Shown here: positions 8,580 to 16,427 of the stretch, piece by piece
How the letters are laid out: each line of letters starts with the position of its first letter
How positions within the stretch are numbered: position 1 is the stretch's first letter
Assembly (NCBI GenBank): GCA_027487685.1
Contig: JAIYDC010000088.1
Coordinates: 1-62,926 of the forward strand
Source: Pseudomonadota bacterium
Lineage (GTDB): Bacteria > Bdellovibrionota > Bacteriovoracia > Bacteriovoracales > Bacteriovoracaceae
Direction: 5' to 3'
Length of the DNA: 62,926 bases
Notes under the pieces: generated by a model
The model's input: the letters and a program-made list of their open reading frames with translations, nothing else
Told to the model about the DNA's origin: nothing
The model's database searches: none
Translations under genes and position numbers: made by a program

Positions 8580-9590
8580 ATGTACAGCTCAGAAATCATT
8601 GGTTCAGGAATGTTCGTTCCTCCACAAGTCATAACCAATCATGATCTTGAAAAAATCATGGAGACTAGCCATGACTGGATAGTCCAACGCTCAGGTATTG
8701 AAGAGCGCCGATGGGTGGATGTCGAAACTGCTACTTCCGATCTCGCCCAGAAGGCCTGTGCTTTTGCCATTGAAAACGCTGGCATCGATAAAAGTGAAAT
8801 TGACTGCATTCTAGTAGCGACAATGAGTCCCGATCATGACTTTCCGGGTGTCGGGTGCTTCTTGCAGCCCAAATTAGGACTGACAAAAATCCCTACCATC
8901 GATATCCGCCAGCAGTGTACTGGTTTTCTCTATGCCATGAGCATCGCAAACTCTTTCATACGTTCGGGAGAATATAAAACCATCTTGTTAGTGGGTGCTG
9001 AGATTCACTCAAAGGGTCTGGATAAGACAAGCCGCGGGCGCGATGTTTCGGTTTTATTCGGTGACGGTGCAGGGGCTATCATCATGAGACGAACTGAAAA
9101 CAATGATCCCAAAAAGGATTCATTTTTTATCTCCTCTCACCTCTTTACAGAAGGCGCTGGAGCTAAAGATTTATGGGCCCCAGCTCCCGGTTCGGCGATG
9201 GGGAATGAGCGGATTACTCATGAGAACATGAATAATAATCTCCACTATGCGTTTATGAACGGCAAAAAAGTTTTTGCCAATGCTGTGAGAAGAATGTGTG
9301 AAGCGCTCACTCTGGCACTAGATAAAAATAATTTCAAGTTAGAAGAAATTGATCTTTTTCTCTTTCATCAAGCCAACCTGCGCATCAATGAAATGATTGC
9401 TCAGGAGATGAAAATTCCTGAGTCGAAGGTTTTTAATACCATTCAAAAATATGGGAATACAACTGCAGGCACTATTCCCATTGGGATGGCAGAAGCAGTT
9501 AAGACGGGAAAGCTCAAGAAAGGCATGCTAGTAGCATCTGCAGCCTTTGGTTCTGGCTACAGTTGGGGTAGCTCGATTTACCGCTGGTAA
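8580..9590 (+). CDS. Beta-ketoacyl-ACP synthase III (FabH-like), cluster paralogue
   Basis: 336 aa, full FabH length. The catalytic Cys lies in IRQQCTGFLYA, His in LFLFHQANLRI and Asn in YGNTTAGTIPIG. VLFGDGAGA and the C-terminal AAFGSGYSWGSS are also family-typical. It normally condenses an acyl-CoA with malonyl-ACP. This copy is distinct from the fabH inside the fatty acid operon at 21.5 kb and is transcribed away from the secreted orphan/ketosynthase-fusion operon, sharing a 170-base intergenic region. Its A/T-rich codons fit the cluster, not the downstream housekeeping genes. It may supply a starter or a condensing step for a special lipid. The family is certain, the pathway inferred. Confidence 0.88.
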   Translation: MYSSEIIGSGMFVPPQVITNHDLEKIMETSHDWIVQRSGIEERRWVDVETATSDLAQKACAFAIENAGIDKSEIDCILVATMSPDHDFPGVGCFLQPKLGLTKIPTIDIRQQCTGFLYAMSIANSFIRSGEYKTILLVGAEIHSKGLDKTSRGRDVSVLFGDGAGAIIMRRTENNDPKKDSFFISSHLFTEGAGAKDLWAPAPGSAMGNERITHENMNNNLHYAFMNGKKVFANAVRRMCEALTLALDKNNFKLEEIDLFLFHQANLRINEMIAQEMKIPESKVFNTIQKYGNTTAGTIPIGMAEAVKTGKLKKGMLVASAAFGSGYSWGSSIYRW

Positions 9591-9727
9591 AGCAACTTCA
9601 TCATTTCAAGTTAGACTTGCCGTGCGCTTACTGAATTCGATCAAGGTCATACCTGCCGAATAACATAAAAAGCCGCAGCACAACTTCTCTAGGTCGATTC
9701 CAGTAAGCTCAAAGTTATCTCAAGAAG

Positions 9728-10693
9728 TTATCGTATGGCAAAGCTAGAAGTATGCGATCGAAGAGCGGCATCTTTGACCAAATGCCAGATCTGCGAGTCT
9801 TTCTTCTTACAGAGGATCTCCCATCCGTTAAAGCGCTCGACCTCTCGAATGAGCTCTGCCTCTTTCCAAAGCCTAGCGGTGCTTTGTAACTCCTTGTCGT
9901 ACTGAGTGAGGCGTGACTTTTGTGCTAGGTAAGAAGGATCAACCATCTTCACCAGATGAGACTGCATAAACATAAAAAAACCGCGTACCTTATCGAAGCC
10001 TCCTTCAAGAGCGACCAGTTTATCGAAGAACTCTGGAAACTTTTTCCGTGCAAAAAGAGAGGCAAGCTGGAACTGGTCCAGACGTTCAAGAGTCAGGAGC
10101 TCTCGTACTTCGATCGAGGAGACTTCACGGGCATCCGGGTGATTAAGCTTGATGAGGCAGGCGGCGTTGTAAAACGCTGCGAGATTATTTTCGAGGGAGT
10201 CCAAGATCCACGACTTAGCTTCGTGGGCCAGAGGGAGGCGCAGATGAGCACAGATAAAATCGAGGAGCTTTGCTGTTTCCCAAAATTTCGGGGCCTCGAT
10301 CCCAATGGTTCGGACCTTCCCCTCTTTCACCAGCTTCTTCCAACCCGCAAGTTCATTCTCAAAACTTAAAAGGACGAAGCGGCCGGAAACACCGGCACCC
10401 GCCAGGAGTTCGACAAGATCAGGGGCAAGGTCTTGTGCCTGATGCACGAAAAAACTCTCGGAGTTTCCAAACAAGTTCAAGGTCAAAAACTCATGCTCAA
10501 TCCAATTGCGGTTTATCTCTGCCGCCATTTTGTAATGAAGTGGCGCATCTCCGAGACCACGAGTCAGAAAATCTTTCGCAAGTTTAAGGCATATTGGATC
10601 AAAGGTACTTAAACCTAGAACTCCTTCATGATTTTTGAGAAGCTCCCGATTCTGAACAGAAAAGAAATCCCACAACTGCCATTTAGAATGCAT
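9728..10693 (-). CDS. holA: DNA polymerase III delta subunit-like protein
   Basis: 321 aa, close to the usual HolA size of about 330-345. The N-terminal half has the nucleotide-binding-fold pattern of clamp-loader delta (LTLNLFGNSESFFVHQA, then SGRFVLLSFENELAGWKKL). The C-terminal half is helical with the DnaX-collar style ending LIREVERFNG. No Walker A is present, as expected for delta. It would open the beta clamp during replication. The order lptE-holA with an 11-base overlap is seen in many proteobacteria and supports both names. Sequence similarity is diffuse, so the call depends partly on this synteny. Confidence 0.72.
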   Translation of the reverse strand: MHSKWQLWDFFSVQNRELLKNHEGVLGLSTFDPICLKLAKDFLTRGLGDAPLHYKMAAEINRNWIEHEFLTLNLFGNSESFFVHQAQDLAPDLVELLAGAGVSGRFVLLSFENELAGWKKLVKEGKVRTIGIEAPKFWETAKLLDFICAHLRLPLAHEAKSWILDSLENNLAAFYNAACLIKLNHPDAREVSSIEVRELLTLERLDQFQLASLFARKKFPEFFDKLVALEGGFDKVRGFFMFMQSHLVKMVDPSYLAQKSRLTQYDKELQSTARLWKEAELIREVERFNGWEILCKKKDSQIWHLVKDAALRSHTSSFAIR

Positions 10694-11327
10694 AAAGAAT
10701 CATATCCCGGACGCTAACCGCAGCGTCTACGGCAAGGTTTTTGAGGACCTTCCGCTGCACTCCAGCGTTCTGAGTTCCCACCACCTGCACTCCGGCGTCG
10801 TCAAGCACCTCGCGCGTATAGATCGTTCTTAGAGGGAGGTACTCGTTGAAGATAACCTTCGAATTTCCACGGATCTTGTCACTAAGCCCTGAGCGTAGAA
10901 GGGTGAGTTCTTCTTCGGTAGGCCTCTTAATCACAATGATCTGGAGGTAGAGTTGAACATCTGAAGTTCCAGGAATGTAGAAACTATCGCGATTAGTTCC
11001 AATCGCGTTTTTGGCCTTGAGCTGGGCCAGTCGCAAGTTCGATGAGCGAACTGATTCCATGAGCTTCTCTGGAGTCTTGATGATTCCGATGAGTAGAGCG
11101 TCGGCCTCAGAACTATGGCCGTTGATAAGCTTAAGCCCACTGAAGCCCGTAAGAATGCGATAGGTCTCCCGAGTAAAGTCAGTGTGGAGTTCCGAGAGAT
11201 TGGAATAGTTATAGAACATTGGGACCGCGAGGGTCTGTATCCCGTAAAGTGAAAGCGGGTTATCCTGCTGAGAGAAGCGGTAACCGCTGCACCCAAAGAG
11301 TAGCAAGAAAGTGAGAAGCTTTAACAT
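10683..11327 (-). CDS. lptE: LptE-like LPS-assembly lipoprotein
   Basis: 214 aa. The N-terminus MLKLLTFLLLFGCSGYRF is a lipoprotein signal, with LFGC as the lipobox and Cys13 as the lipidated residue. The family pattern follows: GYRF, then the beta-rich IQTLAVPMFYNYSN and FTRETYRILT. LptE plugs the LptD barrel in the outer membrane and helps insert lipopolysaccharide. Its stop lies inside the start of holA, a known arrangement. The ending AVSVRDMILYAF fits the family, whose C-terminus is often amphipathic. It implies a genuine LPS-bearing outer membrane. Confidence 0.78.
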   Translation of the reverse strand: MLKLLTFLLLFGCSGYRFSQQDNPLSLYGIQTLAVPMFYNYSNLSELHTDFTRETYRILTGFSGLKLINGHSSEADALLIGIIKTPEKLMESVRSSNLRLAQLKAKNAIGTNRDSFYIPGTSDVQLYLQIIVIKRPTEEELTLLRSGLSDKIRGNSKVIFNEYLPLRTIYTREVLDDAGVQVVGTQNAGVQRKVLKNLAVDAAVSVRDMILYAF

Positions 11328-11379
11328 GGCATTTTATACCATGGACAAGATCGAAGGGCTAGGTTAGTGGTAGAGAATC

Positions 11380-11892
11380 ATGTTTAAAAAGATTGAGTTT
11401 AAGGGTTTAAATTACGATGAGTTGGACCGGTACGACGCACATGACCTTAAACGTGAAAAGCTCCACACCTTCTATCAGACTTTTGACTTCATTAACTTGA
11501 TCAAGAGCTGGCCTGATCTTATTGGCCCATCACTCGCAGCTGTGACATGTCCCCTCAAGATCAAAGGCGACACACTGATTATCCTCTCTAAGCATGCTAG
11601 CTACTCCCAGAATATCTCTTTTTTGTCGGAGGAGCTAAAGCGGAAAATCTTCATCTTATTCCCAGAACTCCGTCCTGTGGTGAAGCGTCTTAACTTCCAA
11701 ACCCAGGAGAACTTTTTCCGTCCTGGGGGAAGGACGAGTGAGGTCGCAGCAGGAAAACCACCCGCACCGAAATTCCATCCACAGGACCCTCGCTATAAAA
11801 TTTTAAAGAGTGAAGCAGACCGCCTCTTCGCAGATGTGCCGGATCCTGAACTCAGGGCGATCCTAACCTCGATCTACATCCAGTCAAAGTAA
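11380..11892 (+). CDS. DUF721/DciA-like protein
   Basis: 170 aa. The middle part (about 35-105) has the DUF721 pattern: a W-x-D-(L/I)-(I/V)-G motif (SWPDLIGPSLAAVTCP), then KGDTLIILSKHASYSQNISFLSEELKRKI. DciA proteins recruit or load the replicative helicase in bacteria lacking DnaC. The C-terminal third is a proline- and charge-rich extension ending in a short helix. It starts 52 bases from the divergent lptE, and its last 41 bases overlap the 3' end of the methyltransferase gene on the other strand. The family is likely; the role in replication is from family knowledge. Confidence 0.72.
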   Translation: MFKKIEFKGLNYDELDRYDAHDLKREKLHTFYQTFDFINLIKSWPDLIGPSLAAVTCPLKIKGDTLIILSKHASYSQNISFLSEELKRKIFILFPELRPVVKRLNFQTQENFFRPGGRTSEVAAGKPPAPKFHPQDPRYKILKSEADRLFADVPDPELRAILTSIYIQSK

Positions 11893-12448
11893 CGAACGCG
11901 AGGTTTCCATCGCACGCCACTGAGGATTTAGTGCCCGCCCAGTGTTGCTCGAGCTCCCGGAGGATCCGTACGTCGTTGCGCACGACCAGAAAAGCGGACC
12001 CCTCGCTGGCCAGGGAACGCTCGATAGCTTTGAGGAATACTGCCCATCCGTCCCGAATAAAAGAGCGACAGAGTTCGCGCCGTGGATCAGAAGCAGGTCT
12101 CCCATGGCCGGGAAGAAAGTATGGAGGATTACTGACGATAAGGTCATAGGCCACTGCCGGTTTCCAGTCGCTGAAGGCAGAAATATGGACATTTGCAGAG
12201 ACCGTAGTCCGCAAAACTTGTGCGATGTTGAGCGCGAGGTATGGTTCCCATTCCGGCTGAACCTCAACGAGAGTCAGCTCTAAGGGTAAGATGGCATTGG
12301 CGAGTTCTATGCCAATCACACCTGACCCTGCTCCCAGGTCGAGAATCCGAATTGGTCTCAAACTACCGATGGCCCGAGTGACGAATTCGACGAGGCGAAG
12401 AGAATCCTCGTTAAGTCGATAGAAGTCAGGCTCCGCGTAAGTGCTCAC
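11852..12448 (-). CDS. SAM-dependent N6-adenine-type methyltransferase (TrmN6/PrmC-like)
   Basis: 198 aa. Motif I is ILDLGAGSGVIGIELA (about 35-50), followed by the acidic end of strand 2 (LTLVEVQPEW). The catalytic NPPY lies in DLIVSNPPYFLPGHG. NPPY methyltransferases modify adenine, glutamine or cytosine nitrogens. The N-terminal YRLNEDSLRLVEFV resembles the start of TrmN6, which methylates A37 of tRNA-Val, making that the best guess over PrmC or RsmC. The start is GTG 12448, overlapping the stop of the upstream gene (GTGA). The 3' end overlaps the convergent DciA-like gene by 41 bases. Confidence 0.78.
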   Translation of the reverse strand: MSTYAEPDFYRLNEDSLRLVEFVTRAIGSLRPIRILDLGAGSGVIGIELANAILPLELTLVEVQPEWEPYLALNIAQVLRTTVSANVHISAFSDWKPAVAYDLIVSNPPYFLPGHGRPASDPRRELCRSFIRDGWAVFLKAIERSLASEGSAFLVVRNDVRILRELEQHWAGTKSSVACDGNLAFVTLTGCRSRLGSP

Positions 12449-13509
12449 CTAAGGATGACCTCCGCCGTCTTACGGACAAGCGCCTCATCGATATCACCGA
12501 GTTCAATTAGTTTGTACAAGCAGAGCATAAACGAAGCCTCTGTCTCAAGGCCCTCTTTAAGAAACTTTCGTCGACCAGGAAGGAAGCTCTTACCAGAGGT
12601 GCGCGAGTAGAGGTCCGCCAGACGCTCATCATCCAAGAGGTAAATGAGCCAAAGTTGATCTTGAGCTTCCAGTCGCTTGAGCTCAGGCAGAAGCGCCTCC
12701 GAGATGAGAGGAGCGACGTCTATAAAAGGCCAAACCCAATAAGACTGCTCGGGAAGAGGGATACGTGGACCGCGAAGCTCACGAACCCGGAACATTTCCG
12801 GGAGGAGCGAGAGCCGCCGAAAATGGACCAGCTCAGGGGCCACGGCCAGTGTGAAACGCAGGTCGAGCTTAGCTTCGACTTCATTCGTATCTATCCCATC
12901 CAGCAGACGTAAAAGGCCCGGGTCGTTGTAATAGCTTCGGAGGTAGAGCACTAGAAGCTGAAAAATGCTTCGATCTGCTGGGTGCCGAGCTAGCTTTGAT
13001 AGAATTTGCTGTGCCTGATCTCGGGCAATCCGATGGTATCGACTCGCTCTGAAAGCAGATCTCTCCCAATTCAATCTCGGCGCTGTCTTGATAAAATCGC
13101 GCAAGATCCCATCAGACCGTGAAACATTTCCTATCATGAGGTACAGGTAAGACCGAAGGAGGAGCTCAGGTAGAGTGTCATCCGGAACCTCGCTCAGCGC
13201 CTCGATAATCCTATTTTTAACCTGGATATCTGTGATGAGATTGAACTGCGAATTAATGATCTCCGTAAGGAAAGGGGATCCAATTCTCTCCTCTTGAGTT
13301 GTCCCCTGAGATTGGAGCGATCCGATCCAACTCATCCACCGCTTCAGTGCATGGGCCTGTGGAAGTTTAACCACGCAGTCTCGGAGGCGAATGAGGAACT
13401 TCTCGTTGATAACTTCAGGGGGATGAAGAAGAACGCCCAATTGATAAATATCTGTGTTAAAGTCGGCACAAGTGACTTCATCTATGTTAAACGAACTGAG
13501 GACGCGCAA
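12445..13509 (-). CDS. Unknown helical protein, probably the C-terminal part of a frameshifted GYF-domain protein
   Basis: 354 codons from TTG 13509, but the open frame extends back to the A10 tract at 13574-13583 with protein-like sequence (ILEKLTLRPVAGLDGLRV) and no ATG or good ribosome site. The body is a string of amphipathic helices (LLLRSYLYLMIGNVSRSDG, LRLLDGIDTNEVEAKLDLRF) without Cys or a known signature, reminiscent of helical-repeat folds. The simplest reading is that it is translated by a -1 shift from the GYF gene, giving a 597-aa membrane protein with this part outside the cytoplasm. The function is unknown. Confidence 0.6.
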   Translation of the reverse strand: MRVLSSFNIDEVTCADFNTDIYQLGVLLHPPEVINEKFLIRLRDCVVKLPQAHALKRWMSWIGSLQSQGTTQEERIGSPFLTEIINSQFNLITDIQVKNRIIEALSEVPDDTLPELLLRSYLYLMIGNVSRSDGILRDFIKTAPRLNWERSAFRASRYHRIARDQAQQILSKLARHPADRSIFQLLVLYLRSYYNDPGLLRLLDGIDTNEVEAKLDLRFTLAVAPELVHFRRLSLLPEMFRVRELRGPRIPLPEQSYWVWPFIDVAPLISEALLPELKRLEAQDQLWLIYLLDDERLADLYSRTSGKSFLPGRRKFLKEGLETEASFMLCLYKLIELGDIDEALVRKTAEVILR

Positions 13510-13565
13510 ACCATCAAGCCCAGCGACGGGTCTCAGGGTGAGCTTCTCTAAGATAACGGCACTCT

Positions 13566-14237
13566 CTAAAAGCTTTTTTTTTTCTCTACGGGAAGGCCCT
13601 GGGCGTGTACCAAACTTACGAGAGTTGTCTGTGGTAAGGTTAGATCGGATCGAAATATCCGCTGAATGATACTTTTCCTGAAGTAGATCATAAGGAAGAG
13701 CATGATAAAGCCAAACGCTCCCGCGTAAATCAACCAGCGCTGTTTATTCAACTCCACAGACTCGGATGGGGGCTGAGACTTTCGCACCCTTAATGAGGGA
13801 TTAGTTTTTTTTTTCTCACCGCTAGCAGCGTCGATGGGGGCGGGGTTCCGAGGAGGTTGCACCTCCGGTCGAACCGGTGAAGGATCAGAGGAAGCAGGTT
13901 TCTCAACTGGAGAAGGCTGCTTTAAACCGGAGAGGTCTATCTGACCTACATGGGTTACGTGATCTCTGTCAGGAACAGGGGCATGCTCTGCCACTGGATT
14001 CGTAAGGACATCCTTGGCTTCGCTGATAGGATTAAAACACTGAATTTCCTCACCGATGAGAAAGCGCTGAACGAGGTCATCCTCACGTAGGTAGAACCAG
14101 TAACCGTTGCCGGAGCACACCTCATCATCGGCCTTAATAGATCCATTATGATAAAGCTCAAGTACCTTCTCTTTAGAGATGGGTCCGAGGATATGATTAG
14201 AGCGTGTCCGAATAAGCCAGTTTTTATCCATAATCAC
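13566..14237 (-). CDS. GYF_2-domain membrane protein, N-terminal frame
   Basis: 223 aa in the unshifted frame. Residues 1-55 are a GYF_2 domain (WLIRTRSNHILGPISKEKV, then GYWFYLREDDLV). Next is a long Pro/Ser/Glu-rich linker (about 60-165) and one membrane helix (LIYAGAFGFIMLFLMIYF, about 168-186), followed by about 35 residues ending EKKKSF at a TAG. GYF_2 domains are thought to bind proline-rich peptides. The start is GTG 14237, overlapping the mlaD-like stop (GTGA), or ATG 14231. Two A10 tracts occur in the gene: one inside the linker (13805-13814) and one just before the stop (13574-13583). The second allows a shift into the following frame. Confidence 0.75.
   Translation of the reverse strand: MIMDKNWLIRTRSNHILGPISKEKVLELYHNGSIKADDEVCSGNGYWFYLREDDLVQRFLIGEEIQCFNPISEAKDVLTNPVAEHAPVPDRDHVTHVGQIDLSGLKQPSPVEKPASSDPSPVRPEVQPPRNPAPIDAASGEKKKTNPSLRVRKSQPPSESVELNKQRWLIYAGAFGFIMLFLMIYFRKSIIQRIFRSDLTLPQTTLVSLVHAQGLPVEKKKSF
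13574..13583 (-). promoter_or_regulatory. A10 slippery tract, candidate -1 frameshift or transcript slippage site
   Basis: On the minus strand the codons read GAG AAA AAA AAA AGC TTT TAG. Slipping back one base, or adding one A to the mRNA, gives GAG AAA AAA AAA AAG CTT TTA. This removes the stop and enters the downstream 1.1 kb open frame. The joined frame from GTG 14237 to 12445 is exactly 598 codons. No ATG start or Shine-Dalgarno exists for the downstream frame. A sequencing or assembly indel in the homopolymer is the competing explanation. Confidence 0.6.
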
Positions 14238-15613
14238 CGGGCAAAGAGGCCAATAAGGGCGGCCAGATCTTGATCAGTAAACCGGAGCCCCAAAGAAATT
14301 GTAGCACTTGTTTTGCCATCTTTGGAAATAAGATCTTCTCCGGCGAGACGGGTAAACATCACGTTCCAGATCTTGATCTCCGAGTACCAACGTAAATTTG
14401 GCCCCGCATCCTTTTGGTAGTCAAAGAGCTCAAGACCGGTCCTGATGCCGAAGTCTGGTACGAAGTAGTCAAGACCAACGCCTCCCGTGGATTCGATCAG
14501 GCCTGCGCGAAGAGCGAACCGCTGGATTCTGCGGCCAATTTGGAAGTTGAACTTAAAGTTGGACTTGTTGATCTTCCGAACTGATCTCTTACTCTCCTCA
14601 CCGCCGTCCACTGTGGTGTATGTTTCAGTTTCCGTCTCTGTTTCAGGTCCAAAATCATTGGTGACAACGCCAAGCCTGAAAAAGCGCTCTGGCGCTGGAT
14701 AAATATCCAGCTCGAATCGCGTATCAGAACCAATCCGCGTGTTCGCCCCAGTAGACAGACCAATGTCGGCTTCGATGTTATTGATGCGGTTCACAAGTCG
14801 GTTCACGGATGAAAGAGTCTGAGAGACCTGATCAACAACGGCATCATCGCGAAGAAGCTTCCCGACCGTACCCTTGCCTTCTTTAACATCAGCAACAATA
14901 GTTTTCAGGTCATTTACGGTGGCATCGACTTTGTCTAGGATGGGACCGATTTTAGAGAGATCACCCATCAGGGAATCTTTCTGGTGCCGGTCCGTCTCGT
15001 GGGCGAGCTGAGACGTCAGAGCTTCAACATCGTCAATAATCCGGTTGATCTTTTCTTCGTTACCATCGGTGATCCGGCGCAGGCTTCTCGTGACCTCGCT
15101 GATGTTTTCCACGATTTCTTTGATCATGTTCCGGCCCTCATCGTCCCGGAGAGCGGCCTTAATGTTTCCAGTGATTTCTTTTACGTCCTTTAAGACCGCA
15201 GAGGCATCTTTGGCGAGATTATCGAACCCCTCTCCTGGCTCGGTCTTTATCAGTGTACCTGCTGCCAAACGGTCACCACTCTGATCGCCGAGATCCAGAT
15301 CGATAAACTTGTCACCAAGTAGACCCACGGATTTTATCTTGAGCTTCGCCGAGGATGTAATCTTGATCGCCTCTAGCATCTCAAAGGTCAGTAGAGCCTT
15401 ATTTCCCTCAAGTTCAATCTTCTTTATTCGACCAGCATTGATACCGGCCACCTTAATTGGAGTTTTCTCGAAAATGCCAGAGGCATCTTCGAGGATTGTT
15501 TTATACGGGATGTGCTTTCCGAACCCGGATTGATTCTGAGTGATCTTCAACGACATCACCACTACGCTGGCGAGCGCCACAAGTGTTAAGAGTCCAACCT
15601 TCAGAGGGTTCAA
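14234..15613 (-). CDS. mlaD: MCE/MlaD-family lipid transport protein with a beta-rich C-terminal domain
   Basis: 459 aa. An N-terminal anchor helix (LLTLVALASVVVMSLKI, about 8-24) leads to the MCE domain (about 37-115: YKTILEDASGIFEKTPIKVA, KIKSVGLLGDKFIDLDLG). A long helical, coiled-coil-prone stretch follows (about 130-285, many Asp/Glu/Lys/Val heptads). Residues about 295-459 are beta-rich with alternating aromatic strands and end in FAR, looking like a barrel or outer-membrane contact domain. MCE proteins form hexameric lipid tunnels between the membranes. The fused C-terminus is unlike E. coli MlaD, which is about 180 aa. A short ETETETET repeat sits in a loop. The start is TTG 15613 after GGAG. 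It follows mlaF by 67 bases. Confidence 0.85.
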   Translation of the reverse strand: MNPLKVGLLTLVALASVVVMSLKITQNQSGFGKHIPYKTILEDASGIFEKTPIKVAGINAGRIKKIELEGNKALLTFEMLEAIKITSSAKLKIKSVGLLGDKFIDLDLGDQSGDRLAAGTLIKTEPGEGFDNLAKDASAVLKDVKEITGNIKAALRDDEGRNMIKEIVENISEVTRSLRRITDGNEEKINRIIDDVEALTSQLAHETDRHQKDSLMGDLSKIGPILDKVDATVNDLKTIVADVKEGKGTVGKLLRDDAVVDQVSQTLSSVNRLVNRINNIEADIGLSTGANTRIGSDTRFELDIYPAPERFFRLGVVTNDFGPETETETETYTTVDGGEESKRSVRKINKSNFKFNFQIGRRIQRFALRAGLIESTGGVGLDYFVPDFGIRTGLELFDYQKDAGPNLRWYSEIKIWNVMFTRLAGEDLISKDGKTSATISLGLRFTDQDLAALIGLFAR

Positions 15614-15680
15614 TGAGTCTCACTCCGTAAAAATCAATAACATTCATATCGGTTATTAAATTGATGATAATCGATTCCGG

Positions 15681-16427
15681 CTATAACTCAAGAAATCTCC
15701 TGATGACAGGATTTTCCGATTTTTTGAAATTTTCCACATCCAAATGCTCAACTACCCTGCCCTTCTCCATGAACACGATGTAGTCCGAGTATTTGAGTGT
15801 GGCATGGATGTCATGAGAGATGATAATTGACGTAAAACCCCTGTGTTCATTCCTTCTTTGCGTATCCCGCATAAGATCATAAACAGTGTGAGTGGTGATG
15901 GGATCAAGGCCCGAGGTGGGCTCGTCATAGAGCATGATGTGTGGGTCTAATGCCAAGCCTCGAGCGAGCCCTACACGCTTGCGCATGCCTCCTGAAAGCT
16001 CGGAGGGTAGTCGCTTGGCCGCCTCTGGCAAGATCCCAACAGAGTCAAGTAGTGACATGACCTTCGACCGAATTTCTTCCTCTGAAAGTTTTGTGAACTC
16101 CCGAAGCGGAAACGCCACGTTCTCAAAAGAGCTAAGGAAGTCAAACAACGCCGCATACTGGAAGACCATGCCGAAGTTCGTCCGGAACTCTCTAAGTGCC
16201 AGCTCCCCAAGGTGGTTAACAGTTTGATCGAGGACAATCACATCGCCAGAGGTCGGCATAACCAGGCCTAGGATGTGCTTCATTAGGGTTGTCTTTCCGG
16301 CCCCGGAGAACCCGAGGATCGTCGTAATCTTGCCTCGTTGGATACCGAAGTTGAGGTCCCGGAGAATCACCGAGTCTCCGAAGTTCTTCGAGACATTTCG
16401 AAACTCTACAGCGTACTTGCCCGTCAT
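15681..16427 (-). CDS. mlaF: Mla-type ABC transporter ATPase
   Basis: 248 aa, normal MlaF length. Walker A is LGFSGAGKTTLMKH (about 37-50), the signature LSGGMRKRVGLARGLA, and Walker B IMLYDEPTSGLDP, with a switch His in IIISHDIHATLKY. It powers movement of phospholipids between the inner and outer membranes together with the MlaE permease and MCE protein. Its ATG overlaps the mlaE stop (ATGA), so the two are coupled; the MCE gene follows. No mlaB-type STAS gene or mlaC is seen here. Confidence 0.92.
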   Translation of the reverse strand: MTGKYAVEFRNVSKNFGDSVILRDLNFGIQRGKITTILGFSGAGKTTLMKHILGLVMPTSGDVIVLDQTVNHLGELALREFRTNFGMVFQYAALFDFLSSFENVAFPLREFTKLSEEEIRSKVMSLLDSVGILPEAAKRLPSELSGGMRKRVGLARGLALDPHIMLYDEPTSGLDPITTHTVYDLMRDTQRRNEHRGFTSIIISHDIHATLKYSDYIVFMEKGRVVEHLDVENFKKSENPVIRRFLEL

